Assembly: GCA_016706365.1 (NCBI GenBank)
Contig: JADJJU010000002.1
Location: 124,001-188,000 of the forward strand
Length of the DNA stretch: 64,000 nt
Source: Saprospiraceae bacterium
GTDB taxonomy: Bacteria > Bacteroidota > Bacteroidia > Chitinophagales > Saprospiraceae
Direction: 5' to 3'
The notes below the pieces were generated by a model. The model did no database searches, was not told the DNA's origin, and saw only the letters and a list, made by a program, of their open reading frames with translations. A program made the translations under genes and the position numbers. Below, piece after piece: positions 9,212 through 19,224 of the stretch (position 1 is the stretch's first letter; each line of letters starts with the position of its first letter).

Positions 9212-10919
9212 TCAAACATACTTCTCTATCAAATCCTCCATCTGGCTGCAGGATTCCTGAAAGGGAGTAGTGATACTTAATGGGGCATACAGATATTGCT
9301 CGCAGCGATCCAGAAGTTGTCTGAAGGTTGTTTTATCGGCTTCAATTTCTATCTGATCTTCCAGGCAATAATTGACCTCTTTACGTGTGAGTAAGGCATG
9401 ATCTTTATTTAATTTCTTACCTGCAAATCTGTAAATGATCCTGCTGATTTCCAGATAAAACAAATCTTCCTGACCATGCAATGGCTGCCTGAAATGAATT
9501 TTGCAGGCAAGTTTTTTCCAACTCTTTTTGTGTCGGAGCTTTTGCCTGGATAGCTTTCTGTTTTTGTTTTTGCCGGTATGCAATTCCACCAAACAACAAC
9601 AGACATATTACTCCAATAGCCGAATATAAAAGGACCGGAGACTCTCTTAGAGAATCCATTATACCTGGTTCGACCGTGTCGAATCGCTCAACGACTGCTC
9701 CTGAAGGTCTGGCTACATTACCGCTGTTGAGTATTTCAAACTGATTCAATGAAATTTGAACTGAATCATATTGTTGAGTTTCCGCATTGAAGAAAACAAA
9801 ATGATCAGAGATATCGTACAATCCGGGTTCGCTAGGTACAAGAGAATAAACGAATTCTTTGATTCCGGTTATGGATTCAGAGCCTTCCATATATTCTTCC
9901 CGTGTGGTTTTGACTCCGTAGGTCTCGAAAGTTTCCGGCCAGTTTATTGCAGACTGATTGATACGCTTGAGGTCTCCTTCGCCCTTGACACTCAAAACCA
10001 GACTGAGTGCTTCGTTACTGCTACCTGTTGAAACGATGGGTTTCAATTCGGCAGTAAACTTGCCGACTGCTCCGGAAAAATTGGGAGCTGCAGGGAGAGG
10101 CAATTCTTTGACTTCTATATTGATGGCCTGGGTCTGAGCAGATTCGTATCTGTAATCTTTGAAAAACAAACCCCAGGACTGTTGTCTGTCATCTGAATCA
10201 TCCAAAGCGAATCGCATCCCAATGGGATTGATCTGCAATTCCCCGGTTTGTTGAGGGTATAAAGCATATGTACGCAAGATTTTACTGACATACTTCTGGT
10301 TGTTAACGAATACTTCTTCTACAGGAGACTGTGGGTTCTCAGTTTTTTGAAGAAAAACACCCTGTGCTGAAGGTTCATTCAAAAATTCATAGGAAGAAAT
10401 ATTGACTTTGGTATATAAGCGGCAATGCAACAGAATTTGCTGACCCGGAAAAGCTTCTTTAACATCAGTTTCCAGTCTTACGAAAAAGTCGCCCTCGCCT
10501 TTGGCAGTGCTCGTTTTACTTCGGTTTGTGTTTGCTGCCAATACTTCAGCCTCTGTAGCTGAAGTCTGCACAGATCCTGAAGTTGTGCGGATTTTGATAG
10601 GTTTAATTTTATATTTTCCGGGTCGGTCAGGAGCTTTTGCGGTATAAATCCATTTGGTACTGGAACTGCGTTTGCCATTAATGATGGATAAACTGGAACT
10701 GGTAGAAGGGCCCTGAACGATTGTGAAAGGGGATAAATCAGGATTATTTAAGTCAGGAGCATCCTGATTTTCGAGAACAATACTAATTTGACAGTATTCG
10801 CCAGCTACAATGATACGGGGTTCAATAATCACATATGCATTCCCGGTCTGAGCAAAACTCATCATCGGAAAAAGTAAAAGAAGGAGGTATAGTATTAGTA
10901 GTTTTCTGGTAATCATCAC
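9212..10919 (-). CDS. batD: BatD/oxygen-tolerance family membrane protein (frameshifted)
   Basis: BatD-family protein with a signal peptide (residues 1-23) and several periplasmic Ig-like domains (about 25-410) carrying the QGPSTSSSLSIINGK segment characteristic of BatD. A single transmembrane helix lies near residue 430-450, followed by a cytoplasmic C-terminal domain. The frame breaks at a T6 run at 9512-9517 (A6 on the coding strand): one base too many or two too few. The C-terminal domain, ending EDLIEKYV at 9212, continues in the other frame. With BatA, BatB and BatC it is thought to form an envelope complex; the exact role is unknown, with links to aerotolerance in Bacteroides. Its ATG overlaps the stop of the short BatD paralogue by four bases. 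Confidence 0.8.
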
Positions 10920-11395
10920 AGTTTGGTGATGGGTTTTTTAGGTTTAGCCTGAGGTTTTACTTCATCCCATTCGCGGTTGGAAGATCTTCCGCTTTTAGGA
11001 GTTTGAATAATTCCATCAGGATTTGGAAGTACTACAATTTGTATGGGATCTGTCTTAATCACTTCTTCTCCTACAAATGCAATAGCCGGATCTATTAAAA
11101 AAATTCCTTCCTCTTTCGCCTGAAGTACATAAGTGTATGAATGATGTTGAGTCATATTGCCATTTATGATACTGACGCTTGAGGATTGCGCGGGTCCGTT
11201 TATAAGTTCAAAACTTTCAAACGATGGAGGTTCTATTTTACCGGTTGTGTTTTCAAGTGTAAAAGTTACCTCCAGAAAATTACCCATCAATAGTGTATCA
11301 GCGCTGACTTTGGTATGAAAGCTTCTATCCTGAGAGTAGCAGACATGAGCGAGAAAAAGAAAAGTAAAAAGTAATATGTATTGTGCTTTGTTCAT
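10916..11395 (-). CDS. Short BatD-like protein (single N-terminal BatD domain)
   Basis: A 159-residue exported protein with a signal peptide (residues 1-21, ending near VCYSQ) and one Ig-like domain. Its GPAQSSSVSIINGNM core is clearly paralogous to the first domain of the adjacent BatD (GPSTSSSLSIINGKR). It lacks the transmembrane helix and C-terminal domain, and ends in a Lys/Pro-rich tail (PQAKPKKPITKL). The ATG at 11395 is preferred over an upstream start because it gives a clean signal peptide. Its stop overlaps the start of full BatD, implying co-translation and perhaps a shared complex. It could be a genuine short paralogue or the remnant of a split duplication. Confidence 0.65.
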   Translation of the reverse strand: MNKAQYILLFTFLFLAHVCYSQDRSFHTKVSADTLLMGNFLEVTFTLENTTGKIEPPSFESFELINGPAQSSSVSIINGNMTQHHSYTYVLQAKEEGIFLIDPAIAFVGEEVIKTDPIQIVVLPNPDGIIQTPKSGRSSNREWDEVKPQAKPKKPITKL

Positions 11396-11553
11396 GTTTA
11401 TGAAATTGAATAATCCCTGCAAATATACTGGTATAATTAATAAAAACTGAATAGTAAAATTCGTTTCATTAACGCTTGATTTTGAACTTTAATCTATCTA
11501 ACAAGTATAAAAAGGTCAGGGTTCATAAGGTATAAAACTATTGCCCCGGAGAT

Positions 11554-12234
11554 TTACCAGTTCTTTGAAGACCTGTTTGGTCTGGATTGTTGATTTCTTA
11601 GCTTCTGTTGAACGCGGCTCTCTTCTTCTTCCATAATCTTGAGCAATTGATCAGTGTTTTCCTTTTTGGTATCTTTTTGCTCCTCTTGTTTTTTGATCTT
11701 CAGGTTTTTGGTCCTTATTTTGATCTTTAGAAGGATCTTGCTTGTCCTTATTTTCAGATTGATTTTGTTGATCTTGTTGCTGCTGTTCCTTTTGTTGTTG
11801 TTCCTGTCTTGCTTTACGGGCATGCATGAGATTGTGCCGGGCTTCCTGATCTGCAGAATTTAGTTTTAGAGCTTCTTTATAAGCTTCTATGCTTTCCTGG
11901 TATTTTTCAGATTTATAGAGAGCGTTGCCTTTATTGTAAGCTGCTCTGGATTTAATTTTTGGATCCTCAGAATTTTGAACTGCTTCATCAAAATTTTTTG
12001 CTGCCTCTTCAAACTGCCCTTTCTGATATTGGCTATTTCCAAGGTTATATTTTGCAGTAGGAGTTGCTTCTTTAGCCGCCGCTTTTTCATACCAGGAAAT
12101 AGCCTCATCATAAGCTTTGTTGTCATAACTCTGCTGGCCTTTTTCCATCATTTTAGCAGTTGATTGAGCCATCGACAAATTAATTGTGAATGCTAAAGCG
12201 GAAAACATGAGGATATATCTGAGAAAAAATTCAT
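11554..12234 (-). CDS. batC: BatC-like TPR protein (two frame breaks)
   Basis: Tetratricopeptide-repeat protein of the Bat cluster. After a signal peptide it carries about three TPR units (residues near 30-135: AKYNLGNSQYQKGQFEEA, AYNKGNALYKSEKYQESIEAY), then a Gln/Asp/Lys-rich low-complexity linker. The C-terminus, with MEEEESRVQQKLR and ending SSKNW, is typical of BatC. The frame breaks at a T6 run at 11689-11694 in the linker. A second probable break at 12224-12229 separates the first ATG (12234, encoding MNFF) from the rest of the signal peptide. If that second break is real, translation would start at the internal ATG at 12208. TPRs probably mediate protein contacts with the BatA and BatB VWA domains. 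Confidence 0.75.
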
Positions 12235-12241
12235 GTATATT

Positions 12242-13243
12242 TTATTTTTTAGCAATTCTATAAGGCCATATCACAAAAAGCACATAAGCCAGAATTCCAA
12301 GTAACAGAGGGTACTGGAAAAAACTATTATAATCGGCAAATCGTTTCCACTCAATTGTTTTTTTCTCTAATTGATCTATAAGAGAGCGAATAGATTTGAC
12401 CACTGTGTTTTCATCATCCTGCAAATGGTGAAAGGCTCCGCGTCCTGCTTTTGCTATTGATCTCAATGATTCCGGATCAAATTTGGATATGACTTGCTCC
12501 TGATTTTCCTCAGAATACATTTGAACACCTTCCTGGCTGAAAGGCACCTCCCCTCCACTTTCAGTCCCCAGCCCTACAGTGCAAATCAAAATGCCTTTTT
12601 TTCCTGCGGTTTTTGCCAGATCTGATGTGCGGTTATCGTGATCTTCTCCGTCTGAAATAATGACAATTGCTTTACTTCTGTCATCCTCTTCTGAAAACAA
12701 AGAACTGCTGAGCTCGATTGCATCTCCAATTGCTGTACCCTGGTTGGTGACCATATCGGGATGGGCATTATTGATAAATATTGCAGCTGCCTGATGATCA
12801 GCCGAAAGTGGCATCTGCACAAATCCGCTCCCTGCAAAAAACACAAGGCCAATCCTCTCAGATGGAAGGGCCTGCAGTAGCGACAGTGCAAGTCTCTTAG
12901 CCTGTGCAAGGCGATTAGGGGCTATGTCGCTGACCAACATACTTTGGGAGATATCCAGTGCAAAAATGATATCACTTCCTTTATGCTCAACGGTTTCTTC
13001 TTTACCAGCTGTCTGAGGATTTAGTAATGACAGACAAAAGAAAAATAATGCCAGCAATAAAAAGATATTCTTTAATTGATCCACCTTTTTTCTGCCGGGT
13101 GGAATCATATATACCTGATTTGCTTCAGAGATAAAGGTGCGCATTCTGATTCTATATCGCCATCCGGCCCACAAAAGCGCAGCCATTACTACTACAAGCA
13201 GTAAAAATGACCATCCCCACACCGGTGCTTCGAGCCTGAACAT
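12242..13243 (-). CDS. batB: BatB, membrane-anchored VWA-domain protein
   Basis: A 333-residue protein. Two N-terminal transmembrane helices (about 10-30 and 55-75) precede a von Willebrand factor A domain (about 90-290) with an intact MIDAS motif DISQS and the later threonine and aspartate loops (TAIGDA, ISDGEDHD). A third helix lies at the C-terminus (FFQYPLLLGILAYVLFVIWP). VWA domains bind metal and protein partners, and BatB is expected to sit beside BatA in the inner membrane. The ATG at 13243 overlaps the BatA stop in a TAATG; a TTG 21 bases upstream would give an N-terminus not seen in the family. Confidence 0.85.
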   Translation of the reverse strand: MFRLEAPVWGWSFLLLVVVMAALLWAGWRYRIRMRTFISEANQVYMIPPGRKKVDQLKNIFLLLALFFFCLSLLNPQTAGKEETVEHKGSDIIFALDISQSMLVSDIAPNRLAQAKRLALSLLQALPSERIGLVFFAGSGFVQMPLSADHQAAAIFINNAHPDMVTNQGTAIGDAIELSSSLFSEEDDRSKAIVIISDGEDHDNRTSDLAKTAGKKGILICTVGLGTESGGEVPFSQEGVQMYSEENQEQVISKFDPESLRSIAKAGRGAFHHLQDDENTVVKSIRSLIDQLEKKTIEWKRFADYNSFFQYPLLLGILAYVLFVIWPYRIAKK

Positions 13244-14244
13244 TATGGCAATATTTTTAACCAAATCCTGTGAATCAACACTTCCAAAAGAATGAAAAAC
13301 ATTCCTGCCAGAAGAAAATAACGATACAATTCCTTGAACAATTTGATAGTCGTTGACTGAATTTTCGTTTTTTCCAGCTGATCAATTTCTGCATAAATTC
13401 TTTCAAGACTTTCCTGATCGGTAGCGCGATAATACTTGCCACCTGTGTCTTCTGAAATTTTTGTTAGCAAGGGTTCATCAATCTCAACTCTTGTATATCC
13501 AAAAATATATTCTCCGTCGGCTCTGCGGGTCACCGGAGATAAGGCTTCTCCCATGGAGCCTACACCAATGGAATAAACCCTGATACCGAGGTCTTTTGCC
13601 AGTGCAGCAGCTGTGGCAGGTTGAATGTATCCTGCATTATTGACGCCATCCGTGAGCAGGATGACGATTTTGGACTTGGCTTTTCCGGCTTTTAATCTGG
13701 CCACACCATTCGCAAGTCCCATACCTATTGCAGTACCATCTTCCAGATCTCCGCATTGTAAACCCTGAAGGCTGCTGATTAATAATTTATGATCGCTTGT
13801 CAGCGGTACCGGAGTATAGCTTTCTGCAGCAAATACAACCAGGCAGAATAAGTCATACATTCTCTTTTGTATAAACTGAGTTGCAACAATCTTACTTGCT
13901 TCAAGTCTGTTTGGTTGAAAATCCTGAGCAAGCATGCTGCTGGATAAGTCAACAATCAATGCGATTTCTATACTTTCAGCATCTATATTTTCCTCCCTGA
14001 GTGGCAATTGTGGCCTCGCTAATGCTATAATCAGGCAAATCACAGCCAGATATCGAAGTACAAAGCTATATTTCCAAATGATCAATCTTACACTGTTGAC
14101 CTTTGGCAAAATAATTTCACTACTGAGCAAAGTCGCGGGTCTTGGCCATCTTTTTTGTAGCACCCAGATTAATGGCAATAGCAGCAAGAGACTTAGCAGC
14201 CAGGGTGTATTGAATGTGATATTAAGCCAGGCAGGAAGCATCAT
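13243..14244 (-). CDS. batA: BatA, membrane-anchored VWA-domain protein
   Basis: A 333-residue BatA-type protein. It has two N-terminal transmembrane helices (about 10-28 and 58-78), a VWA domain (about 88-285) with MIDAS residues in DLSSSM, TAIGMG and LLTDGVNN, and a C-terminal transmembrane helix (FLLAGMFFILLEVLIH). It is similar in layout to the adjacent BatB, and the two probably arose by an old duplication. It lies in the middle of the moxR-bat operon and overlaps its upstream neighbour by four bases (ATGA). The role is presumed to be scaffold or sensor in an envelope complex powered or assembled by the MoxR ATPase; no activity can be assigned from sequence. Confidence 0.85.
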   Translation of the reverse strand: MMLPAWLNITFNTPWLLSLLLLLPLIWVLQKRWPRPATLLSSEIILPKVNSVRLIIWKYSFVLRYLAVICLIIALARPQLPLREENIDAESIEIALIVDLSSSMLAQDFQPNRLEASKIVATQFIQKRMYDLFCLVVFAAESYTPVPLTSDHKLLISSLQGLQCGDLEDGTAIGMGLANGVARLKAGKAKSKIVILLTDGVNNAGYIQPATAAALAKDLGIRVYSIGVGSMGEALSPVTRRADGEYIFGYTRVEIDEPLLTKISEDTGGKYYRATDQESLERIYAEIDQLEKTKIQSTTIKLFKELYRYFLLAGMFFILLEVLIHRIWLKILP

Positions 14245-15200
14245 ATCTTATTTGTTTCCTTTTTGACAGCAGTCTGATGAATAAAGTCCGTTGCGATACC
14301 TTTCGCCTGACGAATCATGTCAGATTCTGCATCTGCTTTCGCGAATTTAATCATGTCAGCAGCTTCGAAAAAGTATTTCATAGTCTGGAAAATTCCCTGA
14401 CCAAATTTATCTCTCAGCCAATTCAAAAAAGTCTCACTTGTCTGATCCAATGCCTGAAACTGATGCTCTTCCTGAATGAATGTCTTTAGAATCTGAGTGA
14501 TACCGGAATAGAATAATTTTACTGCATTCTGATCCCCTGCCTCGGGTTCTGTGAGGGATTGAATTGCTTGCAGAGCCTTTTCTTTTGGGGTCAGGATTAT
14601 GACTGGGGGCTCCGGTGGAGTTTCTGCTACTTTCTTACGCTTATATGCTTTCCATGTAAACCACGCAAGTACCAGAAATGCAATAATTGAAAGCGCCATA
14701 TAGACGTAACGCATCTTCGATTCGGGAATTCGTTCCAGGTCTTTTATAGGTAAAATATCCTCAGCCATTTGAGCAGGTGGCAAAATCCGGATAAATAGAT
14801 TTTCTGAGCTGACAGTATCCCGTTGTTTGCCATCCTTATAAATCAAGTTCAGAACAGGAATCATTACAGTTCCGGTATCATAAACAGCCAACTGAACTTC
14901 CGTTGAAATATAAGTAGCATGCTCAGCAACAAGTGTGTCCCATGCTTTTACACCCAGCACTTCCAAATCTTTTTCATTTGTCTCCAATGGACTGAGATCG
15001 GGATGCGGAGGAGAAATAGATGGATCAAATGAAAGCTTTACTCTTAATGTGAAAGGGGTGCCTATTTCTATTCGCGTACTGTCAAGACTAGTCTGGAGAG
15101 ACACCTGGGCCGATCCCATGCTCAATGTAAAAGCCAGACTGAGAATCAAGCTCAGCTTTTTAAATGGAAATGCACAATAGTTTTTCGAGCTGTCAGACAT
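14241..15200 (-). CDS. Bat-operon single-pass membrane protein
   Basis: A 319-residue protein. After a signal peptide ending near SMGSAQ it has a periplasmic beta domain (about 30-150) resembling a single BatD Ig domain, one transmembrane helix (about 160-182, MRYVYMALSIIAFLVLAWF), and a cytoplasmic helical domain (about 205-319). Proteins of this layout, sometimes annotated as DUF4381-like, regularly sit between the DUF58 and batA genes in Bacteroidota. The ATG at 15200 lies one base after the DUF58 stop. Function unknown; the topology suggests a link between periplasmic Bat proteins and the cytoplasm. Confidence 0.6.
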   Translation of the reverse strand: MSDSSKNYCAFPFKKLSLILSLAFTLSMGSAQVSLQTSLDSTRIEIGTPFTLRVKLSFDPSISPPHPDLSPLETNEKDLEVLGVKAWDTLVAEHATYISTEVQLAVYDTGTVMIPVLNLIYKDGKQRDTVSSENLFIRILPPAQMAEDILPIKDLERIPESKMRYVYMALSIIAFLVLAWFTWKAYKRKKVAETPPEPPVIILTPKEKALQAIQSLTEPEAGDQNAVKLFYSGITQILKTFIQEEHQFQALDQTSETFLNWLRDKFGQGIFQTMKYFFEAADMIKFAKADAESDMIRQAKGIATDFIHQTAVKKETNKI

Positions 15201-15201
15201 T

Positions 15202-16071
15202 TTACATTTTCCGTTTTGAAAAGAATTGGACAAGTGGATTAATGTAACTTTCGTGTAATGGTATGGTAACCAGATCTGCTCTTGATCGCTGGAACAAGGT
15301 ATTTAAATTAATTTTCCGAGCTTCAGAGGCAGATTTATTCGCCTCCTGAAATGCCTTGCTGGAAGTGTCGACCAATCTTCTTTTACCGGTTTCTACATCT
15401 TCAACATAGATCAGTCCTACGTCAGGAAATTGTTTTTCAATGGCATCCAGACACCACAGACCGATTAAATCATGTTTTTGAGACACAATTTTTAAAGCAC
15501 TGTCGAATCCCTGATCCAGAAAATCAGAGATCAAAAAGCAAATGGCTTTTTTCTTAATTACTCTGGCTGCGAATTCAAGAACTGAATGAATGGAAGTCGT
15601 TTTTTGAACAGGATTTACCTGAATTACTTCCCTGATAAGACGGAGAATATGTTGTCTTCCTTTTTTGGGAGGTATATATAATTCAACTTCTGAGCTGAAA
15701 AGCAATAAGCCCACTTTATCATTGTTGGAACCAGCCGAAAGCGCCAATAGGGCACACAGCTCGACAATCAAATCTTTACGCATCATCCCTGTTGATCCTG
15801 TAAAAGCGCTGGCACTTATATCGACCATGAGTAGAACTGTAAGTTCCCTTTCTTCTTCAAATACTTTGACGTGGGGTATACCTGTCCTTGCGGTCACATT
15901 CCAGTCAATAGAACGCACTTCATCTCCGGGGCTATATTCTCGCACTTCGCTGAATGACATTCCCTGGCCTTTGAATGCACTATGATAGCTTCCTGAGAAT
16001 ATCTGATCAGATAATCTTCTGGTTTTGAGTTCTACTCTTTTTACTCTTGCTATCAGACTGGCGACATCCAT
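15202..16071 (-). CDS. DUF58 domain protein
   Basis: A 289-residue cytoplasmic protein of the DUF58 family, which is almost always encoded next to moxR. The hallmark GMSFSEVREYSPGDEVRSIDWNVTAR region (about 36-61) precedes a VWA-like fold whose MIDAS-type sequence is MVDISASA. The family is thought to be a MoxR partner or substrate in assembling or regulating envelope complexes; direct evidence is thin. Spacing to the upstream secreted-protein gene is four bases and to the downstream gene one base, so it is firmly within the operon. Confidence 0.85.
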   Translation of the reverse strand: MDVASLIARVKRVELKTRRLSDQIFSGSYHSAFKGQGMSFSEVREYSPGDEVRSIDWNVTARTGIPHVKVFEEERELTVLLMVDISASAFTGSTGMMRKDLIVELCALLALSAGSNNDKVGLLLFSSEVELYIPPKKGRQHILRLIREVIQVNPVQKTTSIHSVLEFAARVIKKKAICFLISDFLDQGFDSALKIVSQKHDLIGLWCLDAIEKQFPDVGLIYVEDVETGKRRLVDTSSKAFQEANKSASEARKINLNTLFQRSRADLVTIPLHESYINPLVQFFSKRKM

Positions 16072-16075
16072 GAAT

Positions 16076-17422
16076 TTATTTTTTGCGATATGCTGATAAT
16101 TTTCTCATAACCCAGGAGGAGGGACTGAAATGTCTTTCGATAATTTCCTGAGGAATAGTAATAAACAAATGGCCGTGCATTGGATTGTGCTTTGTTGTAA
16201 CTAACAAATGATCACCTGCAAACACCAATAATGTAAAATCTTCAGCTTTGACATGTTTCCAGACAGGCTCCTGATCATTCAATTTGAGTTTAATTTGCTC
16301 TTTTAAGAATGAGCCAAGATCAAGATTCCAGGCAGCGGGACTATAGATCCCTTCTTCAAGATTGATCCATCGCTTACTCTTTAAATCAATCAAAACTGGA
16401 AATGCAGCTTGATTGTGCAGTTTTTGGGCAGAGTAACTTTTGATTTGATAAACTCCACTAAGGACATCATCGTCAGCATAGAATGGTGAAAGAAAACCAT
16501 TGTAATTAATCTGTCCTCTGTATTGATGACTGGATTCCTGTGGTATATTGATTTCGACTTGTTTGAATATAGAATCTCTATTTACTTCAAAATCAGCCAT
16601 AATTCTTTTGTTGAAAGAAGCAAGACTGTATCCCCATTCAAAATGATGAAAAGAATGAGAGTTAACTAATTGGATATCCGATGCTTTTGTAAATTTAAAA
16701 TGAATTGAATCAATATCCTTTCCTGAATAAAGCAAACCCCTGGAGGTTTCCAAATTAAGTTGCACTGAGGATGAAAGGACGGAATCATCCTGATGTATCT
16801 TCAGAAATAAATTTTTCCTTTCGCCGGGCCTGTAGGACGTAATATCATGCATACAACCTTTCTGATCAATGTAATAACCCTTGATCAGCTGATCTTCTTC
16901 CAATAATAAACTCCAGTTGCCGTCAAGTTTGCCTCCTGAAGATATAGCTCCTATCCATTGATGATACAATTCAGGTCTTTTGGGTGCTTCTTTTACTTCA
17001 AAAGCTTCAACCCTCCATTTGGTATTTTTTCTATAATTTTCCCAAAAACCACTGAAACCCAGGCTATCCATTCGACCTGAAATGCTTCCTGTCTCCAAAG
17101 AATCAGAATGCCATTCTTCCAGGAAAAATTGATCATTCTCCATAAATCCATCCAAATTGTAAATCTCCTTTTCTCCGCCGAATGTGTACCAACCCTTCAA
17201 TAGTGAACCATCAAATCCCACTTCCATGAGAAAGGGATGATGATTATCCAGAGTGCCTGTATAAATTCTTTTCCAATGCAAAGTATCCGCTGTGAATAGC
17301 TCCTCTACAGGCCTGGGCCACAGAATGCTGTACTGTGCTTGTGTCAATGTTGAGACAAGGGAAAGAATAAATATTAAGTGGACCGATGTCCGATTTTTAA
17401 GACTAAGGAATTTCAACTGCAT
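16076..17422 (-). CDS. Secreted protein of unknown function inside the moxR-bat operon
   Basis: A 448-residue protein with an N-terminal signal peptide (about residues 1-30, ending near TLTQAQ). The rest is beta-rich and made of repeated short strands with Gly-Trp-Tyr turns (for example GWYTFGGEKEIYNLDGF), reminiscent of surface glycan-binding or lipocalin-like barrels, but I recognise no family. The ATG at 17422 overlaps the end of moxR by 20 bases; a start five codons upstream is also open. Because it sits between moxR and the DUF58 gene, where an extra gene is not standard, it may be a lineage-specific client of the complex. DUF3298- or DUF4163-like domains were considered but not supported. 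Confidence 0.6.
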   Translation of the reverse strand: MQLKFLSLKNRTSVHLIFILSLVSTLTQAQYSILWPRPVEELFTADTLHWKRIYTGTLDNHHPFLMEVGFDGSLLKGWYTFGGEKEIYNLDGFMENDQFFLEEWHSDSLETGSISGRMDSLGFSGFWENYRKNTKWRVEAFEVKEAPKRPELYHQWIGAISSGGKLDGNWSLLLEEDQLIKGYYIDQKGCMHDITSYRPGERKNLFLKIHQDDSVLSSSVQLNLETSRGLLYSGKDIDSIHFKFTKASDIQLVNSHSFHHFEWGYSLASFNKRIMADFEVNRDSIFKQVEINIPQESSHQYRGQINYNGFLSPFYADDDVLSGVYQIKSYSAQKLHNQAAFPVLIDLKSKRWINLEEGIYSPAAWNLDLGSFLKEQIKLKLNDQEPVWKHVKAEDFTLLVFAGDHLLVTTKHNPMHGHLFITIPQEIIERHFSPSSWVMRKLSAYRKK

Positions 17423-18407
17423 GTAATATTTGGTCAATAATATGTTCCTGAGTAATTTCCTCGGCCTCTGCTTCGAATGTAAGACCTATTCTATGTCTCA
17501 GGATATCAGCACTGATGCTGCGAACATCTTCAGGAATGACATAGCCACGTCTGTTTAGGAATGCAGTTGCTTTTGCTGCCTGAGCGAGGAAGATACTGGC
17601 CCGTGGAGAAGCTCCATACTGAATAAGGTGTTTAAATCCTTTCAGCTGATATTCTTCCGGGTTTCTTGAAGCAAAAACGATATCAATGATATATTTTTCG
17701 ATTTTTTCATCCATATAGATTTTACGGATAATTTCTCTGGCTTTCAGAATTTCTTTAGGATGTGCTACAGCTTCTACTTTCTGCCCGAATGATTCCTGCT
17801 GAAGATTGCGCCGCATAATGATTTGCTCCTCAGCTTTATTTGGATAGCCCAATTTTACTTTGAGCATAAAGCGGTCCAGCTGTGCTTCCGGAAGAGGGTA
17901 AGTTCCTTCCTGTTCGATAGGATTTTGGGTAGCCATTACAAGGAAAGGCTCATCAAGCGGATAAGTGGAATCACCGATAGTAACTTGTCTTTCCTGCATG
18001 GCTTCCAATAATGCTGCCTGAACTTTCGCCGGAGCGCGGTTGATTTCATCTGCCAGTATAAAATTGGCAAAAATCGGTCCTTTTCTAACCAGGAAGTTTT
18101 GAGCAACAGGATTATATATAAGTGTACCAATAATATCGGCAGGTAACAAATCCGGTGTGAACTGGATTCTGCTGAATTTAGCATCTATTGCATTTGCAAG
18201 TGTCTTGATTGCAAGCGTCTTAGCGAGACCAGGCATACCTTCCAGTAGTATATGACCTCTGGTCAATAATCCAATGATAAGACATTGCATCATGTGTTCT
18301 TGACCTACGATGACATCATTGCAGGCATCATTCAACCTTTGAATGAATTCACTTTCTTCGAAAATTTCCTTGTTGAGAGCTTCAATCTCAGCAGCCGGTA
18401 ATAACAT
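17403..18407 (-). CDS. MoxR-type AAA+ ATPase
   Basis: A 334-residue MoxR-family AAA+ ATPase. It has a Walker A at GMPGLAKT (about residues 57-64), a Walker B at FILADEINRAPAKVQAALLEAMQE, sensor 1 in MATQNPIEQEGTYPLPEAQLDRF and an arginine finger region near SPRAS. MoxR proteins act as chaperone-like ATPases that mature or insert metal cofactors or assemble membrane complexes. Here it heads the bat operon and very likely acts on its VWA-domain proteins. It is divergent from the small secreted protein at 18559, with 150 bases between their starts that should hold both promoters. Confidence 0.9.
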   Translation of the reverse strand: MLLPAAEIEALNKEIFEESEFIQRLNDACNDVIVGQEHMMQCLIIGLLTRGHILLEGMPGLAKTLAIKTLANAIDAKFSRIQFTPDLLPADIIGTLIYNPVAQNFLVRKGPIFANFILADEINRAPAKVQAALLEAMQERQVTIGDSTYPLDEPFLVMATQNPIEQEGTYPLPEAQLDRFMLKVKLGYPNKAEEQIIMRRNLQQESFGQKVEAVAHPKEILKAREIIRKIYMDEKIEKYIIDIVFASRNPEEYQLKGFKHLIQYGASPRASIFLAQAAKATAFLNRRGYVIPEDVRSISADILRHRIGLTFEAEAEEITQEHIIDQILHAVEIP

Positions 18408-18511
18408 GGGTGTATTTTTTAGTCAATTGAATTGGAGGCGCAAAAATAAAAATTGTATTCAAGATGTATCGCAGGAAGATTTAAATATGAGATTTTTGCA
18501 GACGTTCCCTT

Positions 18512-18519
18512 TATATTTG
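18512..18519 (+). promoter_or_regulatory. Candidate -7 promoter element (TATATTTG)
   Basis: Perfect TAnnTTTG match, 39 bases upstream of the ATG at 18559. A TTTG at 18495-18498 lies only 13 bases upstream, shorter than the usual spacing. Confidence 0.4.
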
Positions 18520-18558
18520 TCGTTCTAAGGATACCAAATGTAAACGAAAAGAAATAAG

Positions 18559-19224
18559 ATGAGGTATATTTTGTATTTGTTGTGTATTCAGTTGTGTTTC
18601 CCTGCAATTTCATATGCTCAGGACGTTTCAAAAAGAGAAAGAGAAACTAAAAGTGTCAGGGCTATAACAGAATTACGTAAAGGGACATTAATTATTCGCT
18701 TTCCATCCTACAGAAAGAAAATTGAAGCACTGGAAAAAGCCGCGAGCTCCAATCCTGCTAAAGCAGAAATCCTTCAGACCAATATTGCTGAGATTGTACA
18801 AACAAGGGATCGGGAACACAAGGAACTGATGGCCGCTCTGGAAGCACATTATACATTTTCTAAAGTCCTGTATATGTATGATTATGAATCAACAAAATTA
18901 TTGGACGGGGTGAGAAAAGGTATATTTCTTACTGAAGATCTAAGCCCTGATCCTTCGATTGCAATGGCAACGGAACATTTTTATGTGCTGTCATTTGGTT
19001 CAGCCGGTGAATCGGGAGTTGATGCTTACATTATCCATGGACCGGACCTGAAAGAGATGAGCCGTCCATTTCCCTACTATTTCAAGAAAAATAATTTCTG
19101 GAAAGTGTTGTTCAGCGTGGTGGATTCTAAGTCCGATACCCGGGCTAATCCGGAGAAAGTAGTGAAGAGAATACAGTCATCTTTTGAGGAATTCTACCGA
19201 AAGCATGGAGCGCTGGAATGGTGA
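18559..19224 (+). CDS. Small secreted protein of unknown function
   Basis: A 221-residue protein with a clear signal peptide (residues 1-20, ending ISYAQ). A basic helical region (25-100), possibly coiled-coil around KIEALEKAASSNPAKAEIL, precedes a globular part containing YVLSFGSAGESGVDAYIIHG. No catalytic motif is recognised and I cannot name the family. It is monocistronic, divergent from moxR, and followed by the repeat-bearing intergenic region before mgtE. Confidence 0.6.
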   Translation: MRYILYLLCIQLCFPAISYAQDVSKRERETKSVRAITELRKGTLIIRFPSYRKKIEALEKAASSNPAKAEILQTNIAEIVQTRDREHKELMAALEAHYTFSKVLYMYDYESTKLLDGVRKGIFLTEDLSPDPSIAMATEHFYVLSFGSAGESGVDAYIIHGPDLKEMSRPFPYYFKKNNFWKVLFSVVDSKSDTRANPEKVVKRIQSSFEEFYRKHGALEW

